Source: Clostridia bacterium (GTDB taxonomy: Bacteria > Bacillota > Clostridia > Oscillospirales > CAG-272). From it: a DNA stretch of 64,000 bases. How positions within the stretch are numbered: the first letter of the stretch is position 1; every line of letters starts with the position of its first letter. The translations under genes were made by a program, and so were the position numbers. Shown piece after piece: positions 8,062 to 17,954 of this stretch. Below the pieces are notes generated by a model. It worked only from the letters and a program-made list of their open reading frames with translations, was not told the origin of the DNA and searched no databases. The stretch spans positions 1 through 64,000 of the forward strand of contig JAFTKN010000028.1 in NCBI GenBank assembly GCA_017453255.1. Direction: 5' to 3'.

Positions 8062-8090
8062 TTGTATAAAAAAGCCAATTATGATAAAAT
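8062..8090 (+). promoter_or_regulatory. Promoter of lepA-hemW
   Basis: -35 TTGTAT (8062-8067), 17-base spacer, -10 TAAAAT (8085-8090). Confidence 0.75.
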
Positions 8091-8123
8091 AATTATGAAT
8101 TTTTTCCGAAAGGACTAAAAAAA

Positions 8124-9941
8124 GTGAACGAAAAACAAAAAAGAATTAGAAACTTTTCAATTATAGCCCATATAGATCACGGAAAATCCACATTGGCTGA
8201 TAGAATACTTGAGTATTCAAACGCTGTATCAAAGCGTGAAATGGAAGAACAGCTTCTTGATAATATGGATCTTGAAAGGGAAAGAGGAATTACAATTAAG
8301 GCTCGTGCTGTAAGAATTGATTACAAGCATAAGGATGGAAACGATTATGTGTTGAACCTTATCGACACCCCAGGTCACGTTGACTTTAACTACGAGGTTT
8401 CGAGGTCGTTAAACGCCTGTGAGGGAGCTTTGCTTGTTGTTGACGCAACACAGGGAATAGAGGCACAAACCCTTGCAAATGCGTATTTAGCAGTTGATTG
8501 TGACCTTGAAATTGTACCTGTTATTAACAAAATAGATTTACCATCTGCTGATATTGACAGGGTAAGAAATGAAATTGAGGACGTAATAGGTATAGTTGCT
8601 GAGGATTGTCCTGCTGTTTCTGCCAAGGTTGGTTTGAATATTGATCAGGTGCTTGATGCAATCGTTGAAAAAATCCCTTGCCCACAGGGGGACGAAAACG
8701 CACCCCTTAAATGCTTGATTTTTGACTCTCACTACAATTCCTATTTAGGAGTAGTTGTATATGTCAGAGTGATTGATGGAACGCTTAAGGCAGGCGATAA
8801 AATAAGGCTTATGAACACAGGCGCAAAATATGAGGTTGTCGAGGTTGGTCACTTAAGTGCGTTTGGACTCGAAAAGGCTGATTCAATCAGTGCAGGTGAG
8901 GTTGGCTACATTACAGCAAGCATAAAAACAGTAAGCGAAACACGTGTTGGCGATACAGTTACAAATGATGAAAATCCTACAAGCGAGCCACTTAAGGGCT
9001 TTAAGGAAGCGTTGCCAATGGTATTTTCAGGTATATATCCAGCAGATGGTGCAAGATATAATGACCTTCGTGACGCTCTTGAAAAGCTTAAGCTTAATGA
9101 TGCCGCATTGTCCTTTGAGCCTGAAACCTCGATAGCATTAGGCTTTGGCTTTAGGTGTGGCTTTTTGGGACTTCTACACATGGAAATTATTCAAGAACGA
9201 CTTGAAAGAGAGTTTAATCTTGACTTAATAACCACAGCTCCAAGCGTAATTTATAAGATAGAAAAAACAAATGGAGAAACAATATTTGTTGATAATCCTT
9301 CAAATTATCCTTCTCCTGACACAATTTCAGTTGCCTATGAGCCTACTGTAAAGACAAGCATAATTACCCCAACTGAATTTGTAGGCGGAATTATGGATCT
9401 ATGTCAGGATAGACGTGGTACATTTAAGGATATGAAATACCTTGACTCTCAAAGAGTTGAGCTTCATTATATAATGCCACTTAACGAAATTGTATATGAC
9501 TTTTTCGATGCTCTAAAGAGCAGAAGTAAGGGCTATGCCTCGCTTGATTATGAGCTTGCTGGCTATGAGCCAAGTAATCTTGTTAAGCTTGATTTCTTAC
9601 TAAATGGCGAAATTGTTGATGCTCTTACCTTTATCGTTCACTCGGAAAAGGCTTATGCAAGAGCAAGAAAGATAGCAGAAAAGCTAAAGGATAATATTTC
9701 ACGTCAGCTTTTTGAAATTCCAATTCAGGCAGCAATCGGCTCAAAGGTTATTGCGAGAGAAACCGTAAGGGCACTTCGCAAGGACGTTTTAGCAAAGTGC
9801 TATGGTGGCGATATTACCAGAAAGAAAAAGCTTCTTGAAAAGCAAAAAGAGGGTAAAAAGAAAATGCGTCGCTTAGGCTCCGTTGAGGTTACTCCTGAGG
9901 CATTTATGGCTGTTTTGAAGCTTGATGACAGTGAGAAATGA
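8124..9941 (+). CDS. lepA: Elongation factor 4 (LepA), ribosomal back-translocase GTPase
   Basis: 605-aa translational GTPase, the usual LepA length. G motifs are intact: AHIDHGKST (15-23), [14 protein letters not shown]. The LepA-specific C-terminal domain is present ([39 protein letters not shown]), ending with a basic tail. It starts at GTG (8124) with AAAGGA upstream; no better in-frame ATG is near the ribosome site. It overlaps hemW by four bases (ATGA), a lepA-hemW arrangement widespread in Firmicutes. Confidence 0.97.
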   Translation: MNEKQKRIRNFSIIAHIDHGKSTLADRILEYSNAVSKREMEEQLLDNMDLERERGITIKARAVRIDYKHKDGNDYVLNLIDTPGHVDFNYEVSRSLNACEGALLVVDATQGIEAQTLANAYLAVDCDLEIVPVINKIDLPSADIDRVRNEIEDVIGIVAEDCPAVSAKVGLNIDQVLDAIVEKIPCPQGDENAPLKCLIFDSHYNSYLGVVVYVRVIDGTLKAGDKIRLMNTGAKYEVVEVGHLSAFGLEKADSISAGEVGYITASIKTVSETRVGDTVTNDENPTSEPLKGFKEALPMVFSGIYPADGARYNDLRDALEKLKLNDAALSFEPETSIALGFGFRCGFLGLLHMEIIQERLEREFNLDLITTAPSVIYKIEKTNGETIFVDNPSNYPSPDTISVAYEPTVKTSIITPTEFVGGIMDLCQDRRGTFKDMKYLDSQRVELHYIMPLNEIVYDFFDALKSRSKGYASLDYELAGYEPSNLVKLDFLLNGEIVDALTFIVHSEKAYARARKIAEKLKDNISRQLFEIPIQAAIGSKVIARETVRALRKDVLAKCYGGDITRKKKLLEKQKEGKKKMRRLGSVEVTPEAFMAVLKLDDSEK

Positions 9942-11068
9942 AGAGCTTAGGACTTTATATCCACATACCCTTTTGCGAAAAAAAGTGTAATTATTGTGAC
10001 TTTTATTCTAAGGAAGGTAATGATGAGGACCTTAAAAGCAAATATGTAGATGCACTTTGCCTTCAAATAGAAAGAGAAGCAGAGCTATATAAAAATCATA
10101 TTATCGACACCATTTTCTTCGGCGGAGGAACACCCTCGCTTATTTCTTCAAGGGATATGGAAAAATTAATGCTAAGCATAAAAAAGTGGCTTAGCGTGGA
10201 CGAAAATGCCGAAATATCCATTGAAATCAATCCTAAAACGGTTGATTTTGAAAAGCTTACTACCTACAAAAAAATAGGAATAAATCGTATAAGCATCGGA
10301 CTTCAATCTACTGATGATGAAATGCTTAGGTGCTTAGGTAGAATACACACCTATAGTGATTTTCTTTCAACCTATAAAATGGTTAGAGAAGCTAACTTTG
10401 ATAATGTTAGCGTAGATTTGATGTATGGCTTACCGAGCCAAACAGAAAAAATGCTTTTAGATACATTATCAAAAGTCCTGTGCTTAGATATAGAGCATAT
10501 TTCTGCATATCTTTTGAAAATTGAGGAAAAAACCTATTTTGGAAAAATTAAAGATAAGCTTTCCTTGCCTGACGATGATACTGAATATGAAATGTATATA
10601 AAAATGTGTGAGCTTTTGGAGGAAAACGGCTATAATCAATATGAAATAAGCAATTTTTCTAAAGCTGGAAAAAGAAGCAGACATAATCTTAAATATTGGA
10701 AAAGCGAGGAGTATATAGGCTTAGGTCCAAATGCTCATTCCTATTTTGACAAAAGACGATATAGCTACAAGGCAGATACAGTAGCTTATATAAATGAGCT
10801 TTTAAAGGGGGACTTACCCGAAAAAATAAGCGAGGAGCAGGTTGAGTGCATAAGCGAAATGGACGAATATGTAATGCTTAAGCTAAGGCTAAGCGATGGA
10901 ATAGAGCTTTGCGAATTTGAAGAAAGCTTTGGAACAGAGCTTATTAATAAATATCCGTCTATTATGAAATATGTAAATAGTGGGCATATGAAATTAGAAA
11001 ATGGAAAATGCTATTTCACAAGGCAGGGCTTTTTCGTTAGCAATTACATTTTAAGTGATATACTATAG
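9938..11068 (+). CDS. hemW: HemW, radical-SAM heme chaperone-like protein
   Basis: 376-aa radical SAM enzyme of the HemN/HemW group. The [4Fe-4S] motif CEKKCNYC gives C13, C17, C20 just after the YIHIPFC motif, and GGGTPS marks the SAM site. It lacks the fourth N-terminal cysteine region and longer C-terminus of true coproporphyrinogen oxidase HemN, so HemW (heme delivery) fits better. Its TAG stop (11066-11068) is also the first three bases of a dispersed TAGCCTTAC repeat. Translationally coupled to lepA by overlap. Confidence 0.93.
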   Translation: MKSLGLYIHIPFCEKKCNYCDFYSKEGNDEDLKSKYVDALCLQIEREAELYKNHIIDTIFFGGGTPSLISSRDMEKLMLSIKKWLSVDENAEISIEINPKTVDFEKLTTYKKIGINRISIGLQSTDDEMLRCLGRIHTYSDFLSTYKMVREANFDNVSVDLMYGLPSQTEKMLLDTLSKVLCLDIEHISAYLLKIEEKTYFGKIKDKLSLPDDDTEYEMYIKMCELLEENGYNQYEISNFSKAGKRSRHNLKYWKSEEYIGLGPNAHSYFDKRRYSYKADTVAYINELLKGDLPEKISEEQVECISEMDEYVMLKLRLSDGIELCEFEESFGTELINKYPSIMKYVNSGHMKLENGKCYFTRQGFFVSNYILSDIL

Positions 11069-11112
11069 CCTTACTAAAATCAAACCAATTGAGTTCAATT
11101 CCCGTAAGACTA
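11066..11112 (+). repeat. TAGCCTTAC repeat, copy D (hairpin form)
   Basis: 47-bp imperfect palindrome. It starts TAGCCTTACTAAAATC and ends GTAAGACTA, with a central CAATTG. The left arm matches the other TAGCCTTAC copies. Its first three bases are the hemW stop codon, and it precedes the hemW terminator. Confidence 0.8.
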
Positions 11113-11125
11113 AAGACAAAAATAC

Positions 11126-11153
11126 AAAAATTGCGACACGTGTCGCAATTTTT
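11126..11153 (+). terminator. Terminator of hemW
   Basis: Perfect 28-base palindrome centred on CGACACGTGTCG with A- and T-rich flanks. It shares this exact 12-base core with the terminator at 26836-26866. Confidence 0.85.
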
Positions 11154-11197
11154 TAATTTAATATTTTGAATAATTAGTAAATTTTAATTAAAATTTG

Positions 11198-11226
11198 TTG
11201 ACTTGTAAATTTTGTTGTGTTAAAAT
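11198..11226 (+). promoter_or_regulatory. Promoter of second membrane HTH regulator
   Basis: -35 TTGACT (11198-11203), 17-base spacer, -10 TAAAAT (11221-11226). Transcription would begin at about 11233, inside repeat copy E. Confidence 0.8.
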
Positions 11227-11230
11227 ATTT

Positions 11231-11291
11231 TAGCCTTGCAAAAATCAAAAAATTCGGTTCGATTCTTATGCCCATCAGGCATATAAGGCTA
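11231..11291 (+). repeat. TAGCCTTAC repeat, copy E (in 5' leader)
   Basis: 61 bp, starting TAGCCTTGCAAAAATC and ending ATAAGGCTA. The interior holds GGTTCGATTC, as in other copies, plus a small hairpin ATGCC/GGCAT. It forms nearly the whole untranslated leader of the following HTH gene, so the mRNA can fold through its inverted ends. Confidence 0.75.
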
Positions 11292-11311
11292 ACACAAAAG
11301 GAGGTGCTTTC

Positions 11312-11974
11312 TTGGATTTAAAGGAATTTAGAATGGTCGTAGCTCAAAACATTTACTTTTTACGTACCGAAAATCATTTAACCCAATATGAGCTTGGTCA
11401 AAGGCTCAACTATTCTGATAAGGCAATCTCCAAGTGGGAAAGAGGAGATGGCTTGCCTGACGCCTATGTGCTTTCTAATATTGCTGAGCTTTTTGGCGTA
11501 ACAGTTGACTATATATTAACTGAGCACAAGGAGCAGGATAAAAAGATTGAAACCGAGCCAAAGAATAAGATTAAAAAGATTATTCAGTGTATAGCAAATG
11601 TTGCAGTCTTCGCAGTTGCTATGCTTATATATGTTATACTACATAATGTAGGTATAAATCATCCGTTTATTTTTATTTACGCAGTACCAACCTGTGCAAT
11701 AATTGATATAGTAATTTCTGCAGTTTGGTATAAGGGCAGAGGAAATTTAATTTTCAGCTCACTACTCGTTTGGTCAACGCTTGCAACAATATATTTTGGA
11801 ATAGGAAACTTTAACCTGTGGACGATTTTCCTGATTGGAATACCACTTCAAGTTATTCTTTTCTTAATTTTAGGTATTAAAATTACCATTACATTTACAA
11901 AGGTTGATCGTAAATTTAAGCCGAGAAAAAATAAAGAAGCTAAGACTAACGAAGACGAAGAAAAAGGCGAATAA
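11312..11974 (+). CDS. HTH (XRE) regulator with C-terminal membrane domain
   Basis: 220 aa. N-terminal XRE helix-turn-helix (about 8-62: LTQYELGQRLNYSDKAISKWERG), a charged linker, then about four hydrophobic helices (from about 90 to 195) and a Lys/Glu-rich tail. The start is a TTG at 11312, chosen because AAAGGAGGTG sits at ideal spacing and no ATG precedes the HTH. Probably a membrane-tethered repressor or sensor; no target can be named. Its leader carries repeat copy E. The second membrane HTH protein in the window after 5886-7460, but unrelated outside the HTH. Confidence 0.85.
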   Translation: MDLKEFRMVVAQNIYFLRTENHLTQYELGQRLNYSDKAISKWERGDGLPDAYVLSNIAELFGVTVDYILTEHKEQDKKIETEPKNKIKKIIQCIANVAVFAVAMLIYVILHNVGINHPFIFIYAVPTCAIIDIVISAVWYKGRGNLIFSSLLVWSTLATIYFGIGNFNLWTIFLIGIPLQVILFLILGIKITITFTKVDRKFKPRKNKEAKTNEDEEKGE

Positions 11975-11989
11975 GCCCAGTAAATACAA

Positions 11990-12023
11990 GGCACTCTACT
12001 ATCCGTAGAGTGCCGTTTTTTTA
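11990..12023 (+). terminator. Terminator after HTH gene
   Basis: 10-bp perfect stem GGCACTCTAC/GTAGAGTGCC (11990-12014), followed by GTTTTTTT. Confidence 0.9.
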
Positions 12024-12133
12024 TTCTACTTTAAAAAAATAATATGGAGAGAAAAAAAGTAAATGAGTAGGTACACTTTTTGCAACAATATTGATAAAAT
12101 ACATACATAGCTTAAACACGAAAGGAAACACAA

Positions 12134-13021
12134 ATGGCAAATTACGTACTTACAACCTGCTCAACCGTGGATTTAGAGTGGGAGCATTTAGAAAAAAGAA
12201 ATATCGATTATTTTAGCTTTTCATATTATTTAGATAGTCAAGAATACAAGGACGATTTAGGAAAGAGTCTTTCTTACGATGATTTTTATAAAAAAATGAC
12301 AGATGGAGTAGAAACCAAAACTGCTCAACCATCATTAGAGGATTTAAAGACCTTTTTTAGACCTTATTTAGAGCAAGGACTTGATGTTTTTAACCTTATG
12401 CTATCATCAGGTCTTTCAGGAACCTACAATACCGCACAAATAGTAGTTAAGGAGCTTTCCGAGGAATTTCCAGACAGAAAAATTTATATTGTTGACTCCT
12501 TAGGTGCATCGTCAGGTATGGGACTTTTCCTTGATAAAATAGCAGATTTAAGAGATAATGGATATACTATTGATGAGCTTCGTGCGTGGACAGAGGAAAA
12601 TAGATTAAAGGTACATCATTGGTTCTTTTCGACCGACTTGACCTTCTTTGTAAAGGGTGGACGAGTGTCAAGGGTTGCTGGTTGGTTTGGAACTATTTTA
12701 AAAATTTGCCCACTTCTTAATGTGGATAATATGGGAAGACTCGTTCCAAGAGAAAAAATTAGAGGCAAAGCAAATGTAATTAAGCAAATAGTTAAGAAAA
12801 TGGAAGAAAATGCAGAAAATGGGTTGAATTACAGTGGAAAATGCTATATCAGTCATTCTGCCTGCTATGAGGATGCTTTGGCTGTTAAAAAGCTAATTGA
12901 GGAAAAATTTAAAAGTCTTGATGGCGAGGTTGAAATACATTCTATTGGTACGACAATCGGCTCTCACACAGGCCCTGGTACAGTTGCGCTTTTCTTCTTT
13001 GGTAAGGAAAGAATTAATTAA
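12134..13021 (+). CDS. DegV-family fatty-acid-binding protein (FakB-like)
   Basis: 295-aa DegV/FakB protein. These bind a fatty acid and present its carboxylate to the kinase FakA. Seen: the N-terminal TTCSTVDLEWE strand, the SSGLSGTYNTA loop typical of fatty-acid carboxylate binding, GGRVSRVAGW, and the terminal GSHTGPGTVALFF motif. It is followed after 9 bases by the DAK2-domain gene, which confirms the pairing. Role: incorporation of exogenous fatty acids into phospholipids. AAAGGA precedes the ATG. FakB paralogs differ in acyl preference, which cannot be predicted here. Confidence 0.9.
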   Translation: MANYVLTTCSTVDLEWEHLEKRNIDYFSFSYYLDSQEYKDDLGKSLSYDDFYKKMTDGVETKTAQPSLEDLKTFFRPYLEQGLDVFNLMLSSGLSGTYNTAQIVVKELSEEFPDRKIYIVDSLGASSGMGLFLDKIADLRDNGYTIDELRAWTEENRLKVHHWFFSTDLTFFVKGGRVSRVAGWFGTILKICPLLNVDNMGRLVPREKIRGKANVIKQIVKKMEENAENGLNYSGKCYISHSACYEDALAVKKLIEEKFKSLDGEVEIHSIGTTIGSHTGPGTVALFFFGKERIN

Positions 13022-13030
13022 GGAGAAAAT

Positions 13031-14665
13031 ATGACAAAAGAGCTTTTAGTACACGAAAAAATAAATGGTACAGATTATAAGGCACTTATCTTAAATGCTG
13101 CACAATGCTTGGAGGATAATGAAAACCAAATAAATGAGCTTAATGTTTTTCCAGTTCCAGATGGAGATACAGGCTCTAATATGTCTAAAACAGTATCAAC
13201 TGCAGCTAAGGAGCTACTAAAGGATGATAGTGAGTCGCTTGATACAGTAGCTGAAAAAACAGCTAAGGCTATGCTTCATGGTGCAAGAGGAAACTCAGGT
13301 GTAATTGTAAGTCTTTTATTCAGAGGTATAGCAAAGGGACTAAAGAGTAGCTTTGAATGTGATGGTAAAGCGTGGGCTGAGGCACTTGAGCAAGGTGTAA
13401 TATCTGCATATAATGCGATAGAACGTCCAGCCGAGGGAACAATATTAACAGTTGCAAGAAAATGTGCTGAGGCAGCAAAGCAGGCAGCCGAGGAATATAA
13501 CAATTTCCAATATGTACTCGGAGTTGCAATAGAAGCAGCAGAGGAAGCGCTTGATGAAACAATAAATGAAAATCCCGTGCTTGAAAAGGCAGGAGTAGTA
13601 GATGCTGGTGGTATGGGCTGGCTTTTGGTAATGAAATCAATGTATAGTGCATTAACAAAGGAAAATATTATAGAATATCAGCCAAAGGAAAAAGCAATAA
13701 AAAAAGAAAGAGCCGACTTTTCTGAATTTGAAACCGAAAGCATCAACTTTTCCTTTTGCACAGAATTTATAATTACAAAATTAGAGCCAAATAGCGACAC
13801 ATCCCCCTTAAAAAGCTACTTAGGCACAATGGGTGACAGCCTTGTAATGCTCGATGACGGCGAAATAGTAAAGGTTCACATTCATACAAATGAGCCACAT
13901 CAGGTTTTAGGTGAGGCATTGAAATGGGGTATTTACGAAAACGTCAAGGTTGAGAATATGAAAAGTCAGCATACAAGTAAAATCGTTGAGATCCCACAAA
14001 GCAAAATGAAGGATTACGGCATAGTTGCAGTAGCAAGCGGAGATGGAATTTCGCAGATTTTTACAGAGCTTGGTTGTGATATAGTGGTTAGCGGAGGGCA
14101 GACTATGAACCCCTCAACTGAGGAGCTATATAACGCAGTAAAAAAGGTTAATGCAAACACAGTATTTATTTTACCCAATAACAAAAATATAATTATGACA
14201 GCAGAGCAGGTAAGGGAAATATCCGATAAGGAAATAGTAGTTATACCAACTAAAACAATTCCACAGGGAATAAATGCTATGCTTGCCTTCAATGAAGAAA
14301 ATGGAGTAAGCGAAAACGAGGAAGCTATGAATGAGCTTTCAAGGAGCATATCTACCATGCAAATTACCTACGCAGCAAGAAATTCGAGCTTTGACGGAAT
14401 GGATATTTGTCAGGGTGATTATTTAGGACTTTTGGAAAATAAAATGATTATAAATCACAAAAATATCGACACTGTCCTTAGCGTTTTTGCAAAGGAAATT
14501 GAAAAAGTAGGCAAGGAAGCAATAAGTATATATTATGGCTCTGACGTGTCAGAGAGTGAGGCTGAAAGAGCAAAGGAGTACCTTGTAAGCCTTTTGCCAA
14601 ATGCTCAAATTGAGCTATATAATGGAAATCAGCCTGTGTATTATTACATTATTTCAGCAGAATAA
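13031..14665 (+). CDS. fakA: Fatty acid kinase subunit FakA (DAK2 domain, YloV-type)
   Basis: 544 aa, close to the usual FakA length. The N-terminal DhaL-like ATP domain shows FPVPDGDTGSNM (40-51, Mg-ATP-binding aspartates) and HGARGNSGVI. A middle domain contains CTEFIITK and HIHTNEP, and the C-terminal DegV-like domain contains VAVASGDGISQIF and FILPNNKNI. The enzyme phosphorylates the fatty acid held by FakB. Operon with the DegV gene just upstream; AAGGAG ribosome site in the 9-base gap. Confidence 0.93.
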   Translation: MTKELLVHEKINGTDYKALILNAAQCLEDNENQINELNVFPVPDGDTGSNMSKTVSTAAKELLKDDSESLDTVAEKTAKAMLHGARGNSGVIVSLLFRGIAKGLKSSFECDGKAWAEALEQGVISAYNAIERPAEGTILTVARKCAEAAKQAAEEYNNFQYVLGVAIEAAEEALDETINENPVLEKAGVVDAGGMGWLLVMKSMYSALTKENIIEYQPKEKAIKKERADFSEFETESINFSFCTEFIITKLEPNSDTSPLKSYLGTMGDSLVMLDDGEIVKVHIHTNEPHQVLGEALKWGIYENVKVENMKSQHTSKIVEIPQSKMKDYGIVAVASGDGISQIFTELGCDIVVSGGQTMNPSTEELYNAVKKVNANTVFILPNNKNIIMTAEQVREISDKEIVVIPTKTIPQGINAMLAFNEENGVSENEEAMNELSRSISTMQITYAARNSSFDGMDICQGDYLGLLENKMIINHKNIDTVLSVFAKEIEKVGKEAISIYYGSDVSESEAERAKEYLVSLLPNAQIELYNGNQPVYYYIISAE

Positions 14666-14679
14666 TTTTTCTCTCTTCA

Positions 14680-14719
14680 AAAATACGCCCCGTGAAGCTT
14701 TTTCACGGAGCGTATTTTT
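14680..14719. terminator. Bidirectional terminator fakA/pyk
   Basis: Stem AAATACGC..CCGTGAA/TTCACGG..GCGTATTT with A-rich and T-rich flanks. It separates convergent fakA and pyk. Confidence 0.88.
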
Positions 14720-14720
14720 A

Positions 14721-16133
14721 TTATATAGTTTCAAGCTTAATTAAATTTGTGCTTCCACTTTCGCCGTTTGTAATACCGCCAGTAATTACAATTTTATCAC
14801 CCTTCTTTAGCTTGAAGGTCTGCTTAGCCGCCTTGTTAGCCATATAGAAAAGCACGTCAGTAGAATTAACAACCTCACACATTACAGGAGTAACACCCCA
14901 AGAAAGAGCAAGCTTTCTCCATGTTTGCTCGCTTGTTGTCATGCCAATTATATCAACAGGCGCTCTGAAACGAGAAACCATTCGTGCAGTAATACCAGAA
15001 ATAGAGCATACTACAATAGCCTTAGCATGAATATCAATAGCCATACAAGCTGTCGAGTGGGAAATTGCGTCAACAGCATTTCTTATTGTAAAGTCTGCTG
15101 ATGAAAATAGTGTATCATAATTGATATAGCTTTCAGTTTTTTCAACTATTTTTGACATAGTTTTAACTGTCAAAACAGGGTATTTACCCATAGCCGTTTC
15201 TCCTGATAGCATAACAGCACTTGAACCATCGTAAACAGCATTAGCAACGTCAGAAATTTCTGCTCTTGTAGGACGAGGATTGTTAATCATTGATTCAAGC
15301 ATTTCTGTAGCAGTAATTACACGCTTACCAAGCATTCTGCACTTAGTTATAAGATGCTTTTGAGTTACAGGCAACTCCTCAAATGGAATTTCAACGCCCA
15401 AATCTCCACGTGCAACCATAACACCGTCACATTCCTTGCAGATTTCCTCAATGTTATCAACACCACTTCTGTTTTCAATCTTAGCGATAATATCAATGCT
15501 TTCGCCACCATTAGCCTTTAAAAAGCTTTTTACATCAATTAAATCCTGTCGTCTTGAAACGAATGAGCAAGCAATAAAGTCAACCCCCTGCTCAATACCA
15601 AAGAGTAAATCGCTTTTATCCTGCTCGGATAGATACTCTTGATTTAAAACCTTGTTTGGAAAGCTCATTGATTTTGAGTTAGAAAGCTCACCACCAACCA
15701 AAACCCTACAAATAGCATCTGTGCTTGTAAGCTCGCAAACCTCAAAAATAACAAGACCATTATTTACAAGGATTTTATCTCCAACACTTAAATCATTAAT
15801 TAGTCCCTTGTAATTTACACTAACCCTCTTTTCATCACCGATAATATCGTCGGTAGTAAAAATAAATTGGTCGCCATCATTTAGTGTAATTGAGCCATTT
15901 TCAAAGGTCTTAATTCTATATTCAGGACCTTTAGTATCAAGCATAATAGCGATAGGCAAATCAAGCTTTTCTCTAACAGATTTAATCAAATTAATTTTTT
16001 CAAGGTGGTCAGAATGTGTTCCGTGAGAGAAGTTAAGCCTTGCAACGTTCATTCCAGCAAGACAAAGCTCGCTCATAACCTTTTCGTTTTCACAAGCAGG
16101 GCCAATAGTACATACAATTTTAGTTTTTCTCAT
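14721..16133 (-). CDS. pyk: Pyruvate kinase
   Basis: 470 aa, the short form without the extra C-terminal PEP-utiliser domain seen in many Bacilli. Visible: KIVCTIGPA start, RLNFSHG, the K+/ADP region, AKIENRSGVDN with the catalytic lysine region, MVARGDLGVEIP, ATEMLESMI, and the C-terminal allosteric domain ending GESGSTNLIKLETI. It makes ATP and pyruvate from PEP. Its start is only three bases after the stop of an ABC exporter subunit, with no promoter in between, so it appears to be the third gene of that operon; a separate internal promoter cannot be excluded. Confidence 0.96.
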   Translation of the reverse strand: MRKTKIVCTIGPACENEKVMSELCLAGMNVARLNFSHGTHSDHLEKINLIKSVREKLDLPIAIMLDTKGPEYRIKTFENGSITLNDGDQFIFTTDDIIGDEKRVSVNYKGLINDLSVGDKILVNNGLVIFEVCELTSTDAICRVLVGGELSNSKSMSFPNKVLNQEYLSEQDKSDLLFGIEQGVDFIACSFVSRRQDLIDVKSFLKANGGESIDIIAKIENRSGVDNIEEICKECDGVMVARGDLGVEIPFEELPVTQKHLITKCRMLGKRVITATEMLESMINNPRPTRAEISDVANAVYDGSSAVMLSGETAMGKYPVLTVKTMSKIVEKTESYINYDTLFSSADFTIRNAVDAISHSTACMAIDIHAKAIVVCSISGITARMVSRFRAPVDIIGMTTSEQTWRKLALSWGVTPVMCEVVNSTDVLFYMANKAAKQTFKLKKGDKIVITGGITNGESGSTNLIKLETI

Positions 16134-16136
16134 TTT

Positions 16137-17954
16137 TTAATCCTCGGTAGTTTCTTTATCAGTAAAATCAAATTGACTTTCATATAGTCGCTTATAAAAG
16201 CCATTTTTATTAAGTAGCTCGTTATGATTACCCATTTCTATAATCTTACCCTTGTTCATAACAAGAATAATATCAGCCTCCTTAATGGTTGAAAGGCGAT
16301 GGGCAACAATAAATGAGGTTCGTCCCTGCATAAGCGTTGCAAAGGCGTTTTGAATTTTAATTTCAGTTCTTGTATCAATAGAGGAGGTAGCCTCGTCTAA
16401 AATAAGCATAGGTGGAAGTGCTAACATAATTCTTGCAATACAAAGAAGCTGTCTTTGTCCCTGCGATAGAGAACAGTTTTCGTCAGATATAACGGTATCA
16501 TATCCCAAGGGTAGCCTTTTAATAAAGCTATGTGCATGACATGCCTTAGAAGCACTTATAACCTCTTCGTCGCTTGCATCAGGCTTTCCCATTTTAATGT
16601 TATCCTTAACAGTTCCATTTTGTAGCCATGTTTCCTGTAAAACCATGCCATAGCCCTCACGAAGTGAATGTCTTGTTATATCCCTTATATCGTGAGAGTC
16701 AACTAAAATAGAGCCATCATTTACGTCATAAAACCTCATTAAAAGATTTATAAGTGTTGTTTTGCCACAGCCAGTAGGACCGACAATAGCAACCCTCATT
16801 CCTGCCTTTACATCAAGGCTTAAGTCCTTGATTAATTCCTTGTCCTCTGAATATGAAAATTCTACATTGTCAAGAGTTACATTACCTGTAACATTTTTAA
16901 GTGAAATAGCATCGCTTTTATCAGGCATTTCACTTTCTTCCTCCATAAGCTCGAAAACTCTGCCAGCACAGGCAAGAGCATTTTGTAGTTCAGTTACAAC
17001 ACCACTAATTTCGTTAAATGGCTTAGCAAACTGATTAGCGTAGCTTAAAAAGGTTGATAGCATACCAACAGTAAATACCATAGAAAGACCTGGTAAAAGT
17101 AAATTCATTGAAATTAGCGCACCAACAAGTGCAACACCAGCATAAATAAGTGCGTTTACAAATCTTGTTGTAGGGTTGACTAATGAGGAAAAGAAGATAG
17201 CCTTTGTTGATGCTTTTTCAAGCTCCTTATCAGCCTTTTCAAATTCGTCATAGAATTCATCCTCGTGATTAAACGCCTTTACAACCTTTAAATTACCAAT
17301 ACATTCGTCAATTATTCCTGTTTCCTTACCACGCTTTTGTGATTGCTTTTTAAAAAGCTTAAAGGTGTTTTTAGAAATAAACGCAGCAATAAACAACGAT
17401 AGGGGAGTAAGCACTACAACCACAATGGTAATAACCCAGTTAAGGTAAATCATAAATACAAAGGTTGCAATAATTGTTACAATTCCTGTAAATAACTGGG
17501 TAAAGCCCATTAGTAAGCCATCTGTAAACTGGTCAACGTCTGTGATTATACGGCTAACCATTTCTCCATATGGATGAGAGTCAATATATTTTAATGGTAA
17601 GCTCTCAAGCTTAGAAAAGGCATCGTTTCGTATATCTCTTGTTACATTGTAGGTAATTTTATTGTTTATGCTATTCATAATCCATTGTAAAATTCCGATT
17701 ATTATAGCAACAATTCCAATTTCAATTAGTATAGGTAAAATCTTACCATTAATTCCCAAATCAACGCTTATTTTAAGGTTAAAGCAATCAGCGATAACGT
17801 CAATAGCATTACCAACTCTTATAGGAATGTAGAGGGAAAGAAGCACACTACCTACAGCAAAGAGAAGGGAAAGAGCAATTAAAAACCAATATCTTTTTAG
17901 CCTTGATAAAATCTTTTTAATAACGCCTGATTGTAATTTAGTCTTGCTTTTCAT
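16137..17954 (-). CDS. ABC exporter subunit with consensus ATPase site (heterodimer partner 2)
   Basis: 605-aa half-transporter: six-helix membrane domain (about 20-330), then nucleotide-binding domain. Walker A is GPTGCGKTT, the signature LSQGQRQLL, Walker B MLILDEATSSID with the catalytic glutamate, and the switch histidine in VAHRLST. Its start overlaps the stop of the 576-aa subunit by one base. Together they look like a BmrCD/LmrCD-type heterodimeric exporter of drugs or lipids. Note the signature has Q (LSQGQ) in place of the usual LSGGQ, matching the idea that one ATP site is degenerate. Substrate unknown. Confidence 0.92.
   Translation of the reverse strand: MKSKTKLQSGVIKKILSRLKRYWFLIALSLLFAVGSVLLSLYIPIRVGNAIDVIADCFNLKISVDLGINGKILPILIEIGIVAIIIGILQWIMNSINNKITYNVTRDIRNDAFSKLESLPLKYIDSHPYGEMVSRIITDVDQFTDGLLMGFTQLFTGIVTIIATFVFMIYLNWVITIVVVVLTPLSLFIAAFISKNTFKLFKKQSQKRGKETGIIDECIGNLKVVKAFNHEDEFYDEFEKADKELEKASTKAIFFSSLVNPTTRFVNALIYAGVALVGALISMNLLLPGLSMVFTVGMLSTFLSYANQFAKPFNEISGVVTELQNALACAGRVFELMEEESEMPDKSDAISLKNVTGNVTLDNVEFSYSEDKELIKDLSLDVKAGMRVAIVGPTGCGKTTLINLLMRFYDVNDGSILVDSHDIRDITRHSLREGYGMVLQETWLQNGTVKDNIKMGKPDASDEEVISASKACHAHSFIKRLPLGYDTVISDENCSLSQGQRQLLCIARIMLALPPMLILDEATSSIDTRTEIKIQNAFATLMQGRTSFIVAHRLSTIKEADIILVMNKGKIIEMGNHNELLNKNGFYKRLYESQFDFTDKETTED

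Noticed and set aside
8538-9181. Antisense frames within lepA
   Set aside because: Shadow frames with no ribosome site inside a strongly conserved gene.
11066-11112. tRNA fragment (GTTCAATTCCCG resembles a T-arm)
   Set aside because: No acceptor or anticodon stems fit; the match is explained by the TAGCCTTAC repeat, whose right arm happens to resemble a T-arm. A tRNA-derived origin of the repeats is possible but unsupported.
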